64,000 bases of DNA from Undaria pinnatifida. Its lineage: Eukaryota; Sar; Phaeophyceae; Laminariales; Alariaceae. The notes under the pieces are model-generated. The model was not told the origin of the DNA. It was given only the letters and a program-made list of their open reading frames with translations, and searched no databases. Made by a program: the position numbers and the translations under genes. Below, one piece after another: positions 12,947-25,500 of the stretch (positions within the stretch are counted from its first letter, which is position 1; every line of letters starts with the position of its first letter). The stretch lies in contig JABAKD010000016.1 of the NCBI GenBank assembly GCA_012845835.1, positions 24,418,553-24,482,552 of the forward strand, in the 5' to 3' direction.

Positions 12947-13256
12947 GTGGATGCCATCCCAAGCCAGCCGCTTCGCTCCCGGCGTCAGCAGTCGGTCCGC
13001 GGGAGAGCCTTCAGTCGTCTGCGGCGTTGCCCTCCTGACTGCCTGCTGGGATTGTTGTCTCTACACCGTTTACATGGTTTTTGTATACATTTTTTGTTAA
13101 AGACGTGGATGCGATCCCAAGCGAGCCGCCTCGCTCCCGGCGTCAGCACGTGGTCCGCGGGAGAGCCTTCAGTCGTCTGCGGCGTTGCCCTTCTGACTGC
13201 CTGCTGGGAATGTTGTCTCGACACCGTTTTCATGGTTTTCGTATAGATTTTTTGTT
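12947..13256 (+). repeat. 158-bp tandem duplication
   Basis: Two copies start with GTGGATGC(C/G)ATCCCAAGC at 12947 and 13105 and end in a TTTTTTGTTAAA segment. They differ at scattered single positions and small changes, so the duplication is not brand new. It lies just upstream of the EF-hand gene start at 13471 and may fall in its promoter or 5' UTR. Confidence 0.85.
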
Positions 13257-13470
13257 AAATTTTGCATGATAAATTTGGCAGTTTCAACTCTTGAAACATT
13301 TTACAGTTTAATGTGTTTTATAGTGGGATTAATGTGGAGGCCTGGGCGAGGCCTGGGCGGCGTTTTCGAAACCGTCCGGCCGACTCATTTTTATTGCTCC
13401 GCGTTTAGCCGGGAGAACTCGGAGGGCCTTATCCTGTGCAGACTCCTAACACACCGCGGGCCGTGGCGGC

Positions 13471-16400
13471 ATGGTCCTCACACAGGAGGAGATAGATGGG
13501 TGTCGAGACGCATTCCTCGCCTTCGACAAGGATCGGAGCGGCAACATCGATGTCTGGGAGTTGCGACAGGTAACGCACAAGTACGGCGGCGTTGATCAAT
13601 AATCATGAATCGACACATTTGTCACCTGGTCGTCGACTTCTTGCTTCTTGCCCTGGTCTTGCCTTGCGTTGCGTTCCCCTTGCGTTGCCTTGTCTTGCGT
13701 TGTCTTGCCTTGCGTTGCCCTGCATTGGCCTGCTTTGCAATGACTCTTGTCTTGTCATATATACACGCATGCGTGTGAGTCAGCTGGGTTGGCATGGGAA
13801 GCACCCCCCGAGAATCACCAGTATCTCGAGCTCGCCCGTACACCGGTGTACTCGCCCGTACACCTGGTGTACAAGCGCATTTTTCGATACTTTTGTACGC
13901 AGTTATTTGGCATGTTGGACACGGTCATCTGTTGTAGTAAGTCGATATGATGTGACACCACTCGCAGCGACGAGCTCTTGCAGTCGGTTTTTGCTAGCGG
14001 CGCATGAATGCGACGCAAACCACAGCGAACCAAGCGCCGAGACGTCGTGGTTTGCGCTTTGTTTCGTCGGCAACTCCAAGCTGTACCTGGAAAGAGTTGA
14101 ACCGACGACGTCCAGCCGTATACGACCCCCTTGGATTCGTATGCTGTGCTCGTGCTTTCTGTTCAAAATTCAAAAGTGTCGGTTCTCTGTCTGGTGTGTA
14201 CCATGCCGCTTACTCGAGCAATGCCTCTGTATGCCTCGTGCAACTACCACTCGTACTAAAGGTGAGATAAAGGTGATTCGTAGACACCGGTATTGCATTA
14301 GCCTCTGCCGTGCATAATCCTCTTTGAAATAAATGGCATCATGAAAAAAAGGTATACCATCAGCCGTCGACGCATACCAAGTCAACTACCAGGTATATAT
14401 TAAAATACTGAGGGTTTACAAAGAAGTGGCGCTTCATACCCCGGGGTAGCCTGTGATAGCCAGCTCTGCCCACAGAAATAATTGCTGAAGATAGATGTGT
14501 TCTTCGAGCGAGACCCCTCCACTCGCAATCGTCTATCTACCACAGGCTACCTTTGGATAGAACGTGTGCTGTCTCATTTTCCCGTGCGTAGTACAGCAGA
14601 ACGTGTAGACTAGTGCCCTATCTTGCTTTGTTCTTTGTTGCCCCTCGTGATGAAGTCAGTAGCAATAATCGAAAACGCATGCCGGCGTGGGCATAACGAC
14701 GTCGGCTTAACTAACGACCCCGTTTATTCTTCAGCGTATCCCACCTCTTTCGAGGTCGAAGCATGCATGCCGTTTGGCAATTAGTTGAGAAGAAATGGGC
14801 GCAATCACGTGTACTATTAGTCCAGCCTACATGCACCTTGTATATTTTGCCGATGGTAGAATGCGCCCGCTAGTAAATAAGAAACGCCAATTTGGCGTAA
14901 ATACTAGATTCCTTATTCTGTCGCCACGATTGAGCACAGGCTACTGCAAAAGACAGTAGCTATTTTTTGTCCAACCAAATACCTGAATACCTGCTCCTCT
15001 CCTCTCCTTCCCACTCCAAGGATGGATTTGCCGGTAGACGAAGTAACGGTCTCCGTAGATGCAGTGACCGGCACGTCACGGTTTGTCGCAAGACAGGAGT
15101 AGGCATGTTTACATCGGGGTCTTGGGGGGGGGGGGGGGGCTTGGGGTTAGACGAGCGCAAAATCTGGCGCCCTTCCTCCCTCACCGTTGAGAGCAGACCT
15201 CACGAGTAAGTGAGCAAGACCAGGTCGAGCTCAAGCGAGTTGGGGTTCTTGCTGGGAGCGTCAGCAGATTGAGGCAGTCATTGGGTTGGTCAACCCAGCC
15301 AAAAGTCTGCGCCTCTCCCTTGTTCCTCTTTATATCCCCCCTTTTTTTCTTTCGACGGGAGGGAGGGGTGAGGAAGGGAGATAACTAGGTAGCCGTGGAT
15401 TCTTTTTTTTTAATTGTTTAGCTTTATTCGTTTCCACCAGAGCCCGGGATAGCTTCTGAGATCGGAGGCACGTGCCTCCGATCTAATTCCTAACTTCCCC
15501 GAATATAAACCGCCAACCTTATCATACGAAACCCATCCAAATGATCTCAAATTCGGATACCTACTGGCCTTTTGCGGCCGTATCTTAACATGTTTTCTTG
15601 GGTGGAGAAACCGAATGGTACCACATCATTCGGAGGCCTGATAATCCGAGACGACTGTCGGCGGTAATAGTTGAGAACCCCGCTGGTATCGTAGTATGGA
15701 GAGACGGACGGTAGACATGTGGGCGGGAAATGCAGGGGATTGCAGGAGGCTGCGATGGGTGTATATGGCCAAGGGGAGAAAAATATCTCTCCCAAGACCC
15801 AGAAAACGAATAATAACAACGCAATTTGGAATAATTCAATAAACACCCCTATGTATTTGTATCAGTTTAGCAATTACATGAAATTAGTACGGCACCCGAC
15901 ATTGAGCATCGTTTCTTCGTTGATACGTCTTTTGTGTCGTTGGGAAATCAGGCTCAAGTTCGTACGGCCGAAATGCGACCTCTGTAGAGACGTACCAGTA
16001 CATGGTGATCTACAACAACGGTACTGCTATGGGATTGTTCAATCAACGCCGCACTGACATGCGGTCGCTCGTTGTGTCTTGGTTATGCCTTATCCTGTCT
16101 GCGACATCCGTCTGCGACTATGGAGGTGTTGGAGGCCATGGGGCAAAAACCTACAGAGGAGGAGCTATTTCAGATGATCAGCGAGGTCGACGACAACATG
16201 TCGGGCTCCATTGATTTCCCGGAATTCCTAAAGGTGCGACCAACTTCTTCTGCAGTCCCTACGAGTACTACGGTGGTATGATACTTCGACGTACATGAAC
16301 ATATGTACTGGTGCTCATAATTCTGATACACGTCGGCACGTACGACCGTATGCGGGAATCCGTCAGCCGACTCGTCCCAGTCCCAAAATGCCGCCGTTCC

Positions 16401-18497
16401 TCGGGGGGGGGGGGGGGGTCATCAGGCTTACCCTAGCTTGGGCAATCGGTAGTTTAACCTTCTAGCTGGCAGCTCAGCAGGTAGCACCTTCACTATTTCA
16501 TTAATAATACCAGCAATATGAATAGGTTGCTCACATTACGGACAGTGCTGTTAGTGTACAAACGCTATGACAGGTACACTGAATGTTAGCTGTTATTATT
16601 AGACTGCCTTGATAATCGTCGCCAATGTGGTTAATAGCTGGGTACATAGTCTACAGGATGCTCCCAAGATTCAATTGACCCCGCGGTATCGCCTTTTCTC
16701 ACCCCCTCTCCCCCCCCCCATCCCCCTGCGATGCTCGGCCGGAACAAGGTGATTGAAAATCAAAAGACGAGGGCGCAGAACTTCGACGACGAGACGGACA
16801 TGGTTGACGCCTTCGTTGCTTGCGGAGGGAGAACAGACAAAACGGGACACGTCAAGAGGTCTGTATTCACCCTTTTGGGACTCGATTTGTCCAAGGTGGC
16901 ACCTGAACTTCTCCCCTCCCCTCCTCTCCCGTCCTCTCTTCTCTCTGATCACAAAGTTTTTTCATTAGAAATCTCTTCTCTCTGATCACAAAGTTCTTGT
17001 GTTAACAAAACGGAGAGTTTGATATAGGACGCTATGAACCATGGGGGAACAGCTACTCCTGCGTTCCCATGGGACACACAAACTACACAAGGCTATCGCA
17101 GGCGCAGACATGAACCGCGGACAGTCCACCTGTGCATTGGAGGCCCGCGTTAGTGCGGTGGTAATGTCCTTTATTAATAGCGCGGGGCCCCGTTTTTGTG
17201 CGGTTACTATCGCTTGTCACAGTCTCGTCCTACAGGCTACCATGCCGCGCTATCCCGGATGGTCCCGCTTTAGTGCGGGCATGGTCGTCTGCCAAGGCAC
17301 CTCACGAACGATTTCACGCCTCGAACACATTACGATCTAGACCATCTAGATAATCTAGATAATATACCATACAGTAGATCCGATAGCTGGCGTTATTATG
17401 TATTGCCCCGGATCTGTGTATGTAGAGTACAGATCCAACCGCGGAAGCATTTACTAGGTGGTGCAGATCGCACGGCTCCCATCCGGTAACATGATTTAGA
17501 CCATACAGATCTTCCTGAAACATCTAGATGTTGCAGTGGCGATCGATTATCTGCCCAACGCGTGCATTATTTATGGGATAACGACCTACTAAACGAGGAG
17601 TAGTGTGGTAATATTAACCGCTGCGCGAGTGTCGCACATCTCCCTACCTTGCATTTTGGACACATGTCGTACCACATTGATAGCAACCCGGGCTGGTTTT
17701 GAGTTGCGTGGCCGATGCTGCGATCGCGGTTTAGTGCCGACCATTTTTGTCTTTTTCTGAAGCCTCAACGGCGCTAAAAGTGACACTTACAATTCATCAA
17801 AACGTACGCTGCACGCCAAGAGAATACTACATCTTTTAAACCTGCGTTACCTGTTTGTTTGCCTCTTTCCGAGCCCAGCCCCACATTTCCTCTTGGCAAG
17901 AGCTCGCGAGAGCGTCGAGGACCCTCCCCCTCCCCCGCCCCCCTGCAAAGCAACCGTGGTTGCACGTCCTCCCTTAAAATGTTTGCAGAGCGCACACTAC
18001 TTAGCCGCAAGACCTGAAACGTGTACACTCTAATTATCGGAGAGATGAACTGTTATCGAACTCTGGCGACCGTTCGCGGTTCAACTCGCCCAGCCGGCCT
18101 CGCAATCTCACGTGGAGTATCACGCGGCCCATGGCTCGGTGGTTTAATGCCCATTCGCGATCGAACAGCGATCGAACACGGAGTCTCATATTGCTTCAGA
18201 CAGATCATACTCACCAAAGTCGTGATTTTTTTTGTGCATACTTGACTGAGGGGTAGGGGGGAGAGGGGGGGGTACTGCCTTGTCGTGCCTTGTCTTGCCT
18301 TGCCCCGCCTCTAGCTTGGCTGCAAATAACAACGAAGTGTCCCCCCTTCGCCCCCCTTCCTTGCCAGGGATGCTCTGGTGAAGATAATCAAACAGGACTT
18401 CGGGCTGACGATAGATATCGAGGATCTCATCAACAAGATAGACTCAGACAGATCGGGCGAGATAGAGTTCACGGAGTTCAAGGCCCTGCTTTCGTGA
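13471..18497 (+). CDS. calmodulin-like four-EF-hand protein, 148 aa, 4 exons
   Basis: Exons are 13471-13569, 16126-16233, 16749-16858 and 18368-18497. Introns are GT-AG, phases match at all three junctions, and the total is 447 nt including TGA. The start ATG has a GCGGCATGG context and reads [17 protein letters not shown]1 (residues about 19-30) has the canonical loop [14 protein letters not shown]2 has [14 protein letters not shown]4 has [12 protein letters not shown]; the EF3 loop is degenerate ([12 protein letters not shown]) and should not bind calcium. Spacing between EF1 and EF2 ([18 protein letters not shown]) is exactly that of calmodulin. The second half ([15 protein letters not shown], then [14 protein letters not shown]) differs from calmodulin and centrin and recalls small EF-hand proteins of the flagellar dynein/docking complex; that role is an inference. 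Introns of 2556, 515 and 1509 bp carry a dispersed palindromic repeat and poly-G runs. Confidence 0.9.
13645..13740 (+). repeat. degenerate CTTGC/GTTGC simple repeat
   Basis: Inside intron 1 of the EF-hand gene there is an imperfect run of CTTGCCTTGCGTTGC-type units. A similar short run (CCTTGTCTTGCCTTGCC) occurs at about 18279-18305, just before the last exon of the same gene. Confidence 0.7.
15425..15596 (-). repeat. dispersed repeat family P, copy 1, with perfect 26-bp palindrome
   Basis: This copy is about 170 bp long and is inverted relative to 43345-43512. It contains a perfect palindrome at 15459-15484 centred on GGCACGTGCC, the shared segment TTATCATACGAAACCCATCC, and an end with a GGCC...GGCCGTATC stem-like motif. 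The 44.0 kb copy is partial. It lies in intron 1 of the EF-hand gene and has no coding capacity. Confidence 0.75.
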
Positions 18498-18499
18498 AG

Positions 18500-21400
18500 T
18501 CCCATGTTGTAATACTGTAGACTAGTGCAGTAGCCATAAAAGGTTCTGCAACGCACTGTATGTGGACATATGTGAATACAGATGCAGTAGCTATATAAGG
18601 CGCTGCTTCCGTGAAGCGCCGACCAGGTATATATAGTGCTACGATGTGTAATGACATTTCAATATGTCTAAATCCCTTTGGAGCTTCGGAGAAAATGTTT
18701 GACGAAATGAATGGCGATCACGGCATCACCCACGCGAAGCAGTCTTGGTCAGTGGCACATCTGCAGTGTTCATAGTGGTGTCGGGACGACTACTGTAGGA
18801 TTACACCAGAGCAAGTGTTCGTGTGATACGCGGGACGCATGCTAAGGTAGATAGACAGAGGTTCACAATTTTCCTTCTGAGGGTGGTGGCCTGCGGAGCT
18901 CTATACATGTAAATACGTCACGACCCTAAAAATTGGTTTTGTGCAAACTCAAGTGCAACCCGAGAAACAACCTCATGTCCTAGCCATACGAAAAATAGCA
19001 ATGCAACTAAAAAACGACGCTTATTCGACGATTTCGTTCACAGGTTAAGGAGCCCCGTCTTTCAGAGAACGTGCCCGCCAAAATGTGCTACTTAGCTCTC
19101 GTAACACAATATTATTAACAATACACTTCGCGGGCATATTACATGCCATCATTTATCCTGCACTGCATATCGCTCACCTTAGTTCCGCAGTTCGCGACGC
19201 GCTGCGCTTCTCAACGTTGGTGTTGAATGGTGCCCTGTAACTTGGTCCAAAGTAGTTCATGCGTTCTAGTCAAATGCTTAATTTTTGTTTTTTTTGCGTT
19301 TGCGTAACGGTAGAGGAGGCCGTTTTGTCGAGACGCGTTCAAGGGGCGACGCATTCCTGGTGTGATCTTCAAGTACGACATGGGATGGTTCCATGCTAGT
19401 GCCTAGAGAAAAGTGTGTTTTCGTCAACAAAACACCATGGCTCTCCACAGCCAGAGCTCTCTCCTTGCGGCGTTTTACACTATGTTCTTCGAGCAATTCT
19501 GTCTTTTCTCTCAAAATCACGTCTATTAATATCTCCTTTTTAGTTATAAGGGCATTTTCATTTTGACAGCATCATGCTCGTCGGGTATTTTCGTCTTGTG
19601 TGTCCAGAAACGGCATGCATGCCCATCTATTAAAAATACACCGTACATCACAATTACAGTAAGTGTCATCGTCAAGTCGAGGACAGCCAAAAGGCTGGGA
19701 ATGCGACTTCCACCAAGGCCCCCGCCAAATCTTCCACCACCACCTTCATCAATCACTATCGCCATCCTGCTCGTCGTCAATTCCATCCTTTCCATCAATA
19801 CAATCGCTGGCATTGCCATTCTCATCATTGTCATGTCGTTTCATCAACATAATTAATTCTTCGTAAGCACCTTCCACCATCATCTGATGCAGCATCATCA
19901 TTCTTAGGATCATCGCCATTATCATCACCATCCACAACAATCCACAACCAGCATCAAGTATCATTGCAGGCATCGCCATTTTGTTAGGATGCATCGCTTT
20001 CATCACCATCAAGGGACACAGGCTTTGGATCGAACGGGGATTTCCCCCTCCAAAAATAGCAATGGCGATAATGCCTTCCACATGCACGAAGGCCAGGTGG
20101 AACGAGCAGGTTTTCGAGCTACCACGGGTAGCCTCCCACCGCCCCATTCATCGATGAAGAAAAACATGGGAGACCAGATGGTCATGTAGACCAAAACATG
20201 AAGCAACAAATAAAGCGGATAATCTCTCCCCACTGGCATTAAAACTTGCCCACATTGTCACATATAAATCGTGCATCCCCTCTTACATACCAAACCTCGA
20301 ACCATCTGTAGAGCACAACTGTACACCGGCGCATAAGGAAACCCAAACATCAAACCAAAAACGGGTCGACCTATCCATGATTAGTGGTTTGACCACTCAC
20401 CCCAGGCCAAAAACAAGGCCCCAGGCCAAAAACAAGGATCGACCCAATACGGACCACTTGTTATCCATGCAGAAATACAACGCTTCAACTACAACAGCCG
20501 AAGCCCGCTAAAAAAACAAGTCACAACCCAGCAACCCAGAAAAAAAAATCGATGGCGCCAGCGGTCAGGCCAAATCGACCTCATGAACGATGCCGCAAAG
20601 GACATCATCTACATACGTACCACGTACTCCTTATCTTCCCGGTCCCAGTTGAAAAGCCCGTAGCTGAATGATGCCATTCGGACACAGCGCTGGATATACA
20701 GCGGCATTACTCGAACTAACAGTGTGACGCTTTGCATGAGTTTGTTAGAGAACGGTACGGCCTTCTCGCCCTTCCAATGGGGGCATCAATGGGTCGTCCT
20801 TCACTCGGTGTATCAATGCTTCGCGCCTCCCCCAGAAGCAGTACTGTTTCGCGAGGGTTTTGAACAAACTAGTATAACCTTCGCGCATTCGCTTCCGAAC
20901 AACATCAGTCAACGACCAATCAATGCCAATCAATGTGCTGAGTCGCGGGAGTTGCCAATTTACCACGACGTACAAGGACTGCTACAAAGAACATCATGGC
21001 CTCCGAGCTCTATCATCATCGAGCCACCATAAGGATTCCCGGCCATCCAGGCCACCCATGGCCTGTTGGAGAGATCAAAACTTGCGGCTGCAGCTGCTGC
21101 CGAGAGCACTCTCCAGCGGTGCCGCCAACCCGGAGGCAAACCATTCGCCCGTATAAACAAAACCATCTGAGCAACACCAAGGGCACCAGCATCAGCACCA
21201 GCACCAGCGCCAACAAAATTATCTCGACTGATACGCAGAAGAACTACAGCAGGAAGTTTGATGCTTTTAGCCTGTTCTTGTCACTTCCACCGATGCGGTT
21301 CACGCGCACAACAAGAACAGCACTCTTGTACAGCAATCTCTTCTTTGGTTAGGGAAACCGACCATTGCTCCGTCTTTCCGACACGACGGCCAACATCATC

Positions 21401-22540
21401 ACTACAGAAGAATGTGCCATAACCTACTCTTGTCGCTCCCACACGCTGATGTGATCCAGGTACTGCAGCAGAATGTCAATGAACTGCATCATGATGTCCA
21501 TGATTCCTCAGCACCACCACCATTACAGCAGGTTAGCAGAACGTGCTCGTACTGAATATGTTTTGTCGCTTGCACGGGTTTGCTTCGTGTACGACAGAAG
21601 ACTGTATGTATGCCTCTACAATCTGTTCTTGTCGCCTCCTCTGGTGTGCTCGAGTAGACCCTCGTGCCGCTCGGAGTTGCTTCTCCGCAGCACTTCGTAC
21701 CTTTGCTCCATCAGCAGGTTCTGCTTCGGCCCGGGCGTAACATAATCAATAGAATAACACCAACAGGACGGACGAGGAACCCCATTAGAACCAATCAATG
21801 CTCATGTTAGAAGATCTCAGCTTCCAATATAATATCATGCTCAACGTCTCAACGTCCAATGTCTCAATGCTCAGAATCTCATGTCCAATGTCTCAATGTG
21901 GCCGTTGACATATGTATCACCTTCACAGGAACGTTAAGGAGCCCACACACAACATGCACCTAAGACGCACACGAAGACGCACACTAAATGAGTCCCTTCG
22001 CGTGAATATTGGCACTTGACACCAACAGAACAAATGGGGGGTCTACACAGAAGAACACATAACTCGTGGAATATTTAACGCCGTCATCCACGTTAATAAC
22101 CTTGAGGTGTGACCAATACAGTATACCAGTACCAGGTACCAGGTACACCTTAACGTCGCAAAGTTGACACCCACGCATCAAGCCAAGCGATACAAGGAAA
22201 CTGCGACAGCTTCCTTCGTTGAAGAGTGACATATTGAAGCGGTACAAGGACAGTGGCAACGCGTGCTGCTTCAGAATAGACTATATAAAGCAGGATGAAA
22301 GCGCACGAACAAGGAAAGGAAGCACAGGAGGCATTCTTCCGCATCACGGAAAGTTATCTTGGTAGACAACTAAGCCAGGTCCTACTGCCCCTAGTTTTCA
22401 ACGCTGCTAGCGTTAATGTGTCAAGCGCTGCACTACTACTGCTACCGCCGTACTGCTACTGCTACTGCTACTGTACACCACCACTCTAGCACAACCACTA
22501 CAGCTCCCACCAACACTATCAACCCCATGACCTCAACGCG
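18500..22540. other. no recognisable gene; degenerate simple sequence
   Basis: After the EF-hand stop there is a short near-duplicate (AGCCATAAAAGG and AGCTATATAAGG) at about 18530-18605. From 19730 to 20020 a degenerate ATCATC/ACCATC repeat gives Met/Ile/Asp-rich false frames. From 21840 to 21900 there are short repeats of the type AATGTCTCAATG. I saw no supported exon. Confidence 0.5.
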
Positions 22541-22544
22541 CAAG

Positions 22545-25500
22545 TCACCACACCGAGACACAACGCACCTGCTGCACCGAATCCCCGGGCCAATCCTCCC
22601 AGCCCGCTTGCCTCAAGTCCTCCTCGTCCAGAAGCGACTCCAACGCTCCCGTCGTCAAGAACCCCCCATCCCCCATGCTTGCCCTCCTGCGCACCGCTGC
22701 CGCCGCCAAGCGTCGCCTCCCCAAGCGCAGCATGAGCGCCTCTAGGACAGTAAACGCCAGGGCTAAGAAGAGGAAGGCATCGTACAGACGCCGAAAAGAG
22801 TCTGCGCGCGACTCCGGGTCGTTCTCGGGGGCGGGGTCGGGGCCGGACGGGCCTGGCGATGGCCTCACTCCGCGATGCTGTTCATGTTCGAGGTCCATGC
22901 GGAGAACCTGTGAAAAAAAACGCGGAGGGGGGGGGGGGTCGTCCGTGAAGGAGTTTGCGTCAACGCTAATTCCCGAGGTTGCCTGTTGTCTGCCGCTTTC
23001 AAAGCGAGCATCCACACGTATGTCCGTTCACAATATTTTGGTATTTGTGGTATTTGGCACAAAATAGTGAAAATAGTGAGGTTTCAGCTGGAGGTTGGAC
23101 CTAATGGGTCCGATAAAACGTCAAGTTTGAAAGGGCGTCATGCATCGGTGGCAAGTGTTTTCAGGGCCGGTTACACTGGCAACACTGCTTTCGCTCGCAA
23201 TTTGGTAGCCCGATAACAAATAAAAAAATACAGCCAGTCATGTTCCCATGACCAGAAAAAAAACGCCTTGTCGAGTACCCTGCGCGCATCGCACAACCCG
23301 CCTCTACGAGCAGAGTATGATATTTAATACCAGGCGTTTCACCCGGAGAATAAGCCGAGAGTTGGACCCGCTAAAATACGCCGCACCCCCAATAAAGAAA
23401 ATATATCTAATCTGTACCGGTCGGGCGCTTTGTGGCTATCTCTGTCTGTCTGTCTGTCCGTCTGTCTGTCTGCTCCGTATCTCCTCGCGTTGTTCTGTCT
23501 CTATTGTCGTCTCCGCTGTAGCCGGCATCTATGCAAGTCCACATCGATCTTTCCTCTTCGTCTCCATCTGCCTCTGTTACATCCCTCCCATTCTCTCTCT
23601 TTTCTTCCTGCCCCCCTCCCTCAATCCCCCTACCTGCCTATCCCTGGCTGTCTCTTTAATTCCCGCATCTCCCCCTCTCCCTTTCTGCCCCCTTCCCCGT
23701 CTCTCTCTTTTTCCCTCCCTCTCTACCTGTCCCTATTACTCTGGAGCATATCATAGAAACCGCTATATCTGTCTTTTAGCATGTCTATGCATCTTAGTTG
23801 TCATTCTGTGTCACCTTGGAACGCTCCACTGCGAAGGTGATGGCCGCGACTAGGTCAGCCAAGGAGAGGGGAGCCGAGAGGTACACTGCCGCCAACAGCG
23901 GAACTCGGCCTCCGTCATCTGTAGAAAACTGTTCGCAAAAAGCAAAACGTTAAACGTAAAAAAGACGGCAGCAGGCAGCAGGCAGCGTGACGACCACATC
24001 GATTGTCAGCGAGGCTTACAGTAGTGTAGTGTAGCGTAGCCTCGTACGAGTAGCCGCTTTATTTTTTTCCTTTGAGCGATTCCGGAATGAATGTGTAACG
24101 CTGTATAGTTCGTACCTCAGGAGCAGCAGTGGTGCACATTTTTCGATTATCGGGACGAAGACGAGCACACAGCGTCGAGTACATGTCGGTATCGATTGTC
24201 GATCTTACTTTGAACCAGATACGAAACTCGCAAAGAATGTCTGAAGTTCAAGCAAAGCAGTACTCGATGTGTACCCGTGGTAATTATACTTGGTGCGAAG
24301 TACATGGTATACCGCTGTACCCGTGGTTTTATATAAACAAACTACAGGTGTATGTCCCCCTTCGGAGGCCACCCTCTGGAGTTCCCTACTCTGCGGACGT
24401 TTTTTTTTTTTTTTCAGAAGATATTTTTTGCCGATTTGGAAATATTGTAATTAGGCCATTTCTTATGCAGTCGGATTCCGCCAGTCGAAAACGGCCCTTT
24501 TCGACTGGATTCTTCTGGTCGTCCTTCTTCTTATCGTCAGTCGAGTCGATTTTGTAGTTTTTGTGCTCTTCCTAGAGGCGGTTGGTGTGAGGGACTACTG
24601 CTGTACAGCAGTCGAAATCGGTTGGCAGCTCTGTGCTTCGCGCTTGCTCCGCGAGCAACGGCTCGGCGAACCCTTGTCCCAGCGAGTTGGTGGCTTTGGA
24701 CTTAGCCGAAAGCCGCCAAAGCTACGTTCGTGGAGTTGCACTCAGCCGAGAGCCGCCAAAGCTACAGCAGCCGCAGCCGTTGTTGGCAGCATGGGATCGA
24801 GACCGCGCGCTGCTGCCGTCGTGTGATACACGCTGCTGGCGAGCAAAACTAGGAATGCGCCACGCTGTCTTGCTGCGAGAAGCAACAGCTGGGATAGCCA
24901 AGCCGGCGTCAGCGCCTTGTATGATACTGCAGTGTGGTACTTGGTAGGGGGGTGTGGCCGTGTGGGTGTGTGTTTGGTGATGGGATGAGCGATGCGATCG
25001 GTTAAAAAAACACGTGTAAAACTTTTTCGACTGAGTTTTCGAGTTTTTCGACTGGATCCGCCATTCGGAATTCTCAGTCGAAAAAAGTTGAGTCGAAAAA
25101 GCCCTTTTTCGACTGCGTAAGAAAGCCCGATTTGGGCTTCAGTCGAAAAAGGCCGTTTTCGACTGATAAATCCGACTGCATAAGAAATGGTCTTAGCGAT
25201 TGATTGTAGAGTTCCTCATTCCTCATTCTCCCCTATTTCCTATTTGTTGTTGTTCCTCGTCGTTGTTTTAATCCTCCGGCGGATGGGGAAGAAAACCTCA
25301 AGCTCAGCACACTCCCCCGTATTGTCGCAAAAAGTGTCGTGTGAAAATTCAACTCAACTGCCTTCGCAATCCAGCGCTAGCTGGCGTATCGTTTGGTTTC
25401 TGTGGCAACGGTAGCGCGGGGTGTCCCCTACCGACGGTCACCGTTACAACTACAGCAGGGCGAGCTGCAGTGGCATACGGATGCAGGAGTATGTTGACCC

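Noticed and set aside
19563..20147. Met/Asp-rich and Ile/Ser-rich frames
   Set aside because: Degenerate ATC/ACC simple sequence gives open frames on several strands at once, with no splice sites or conserved motif.
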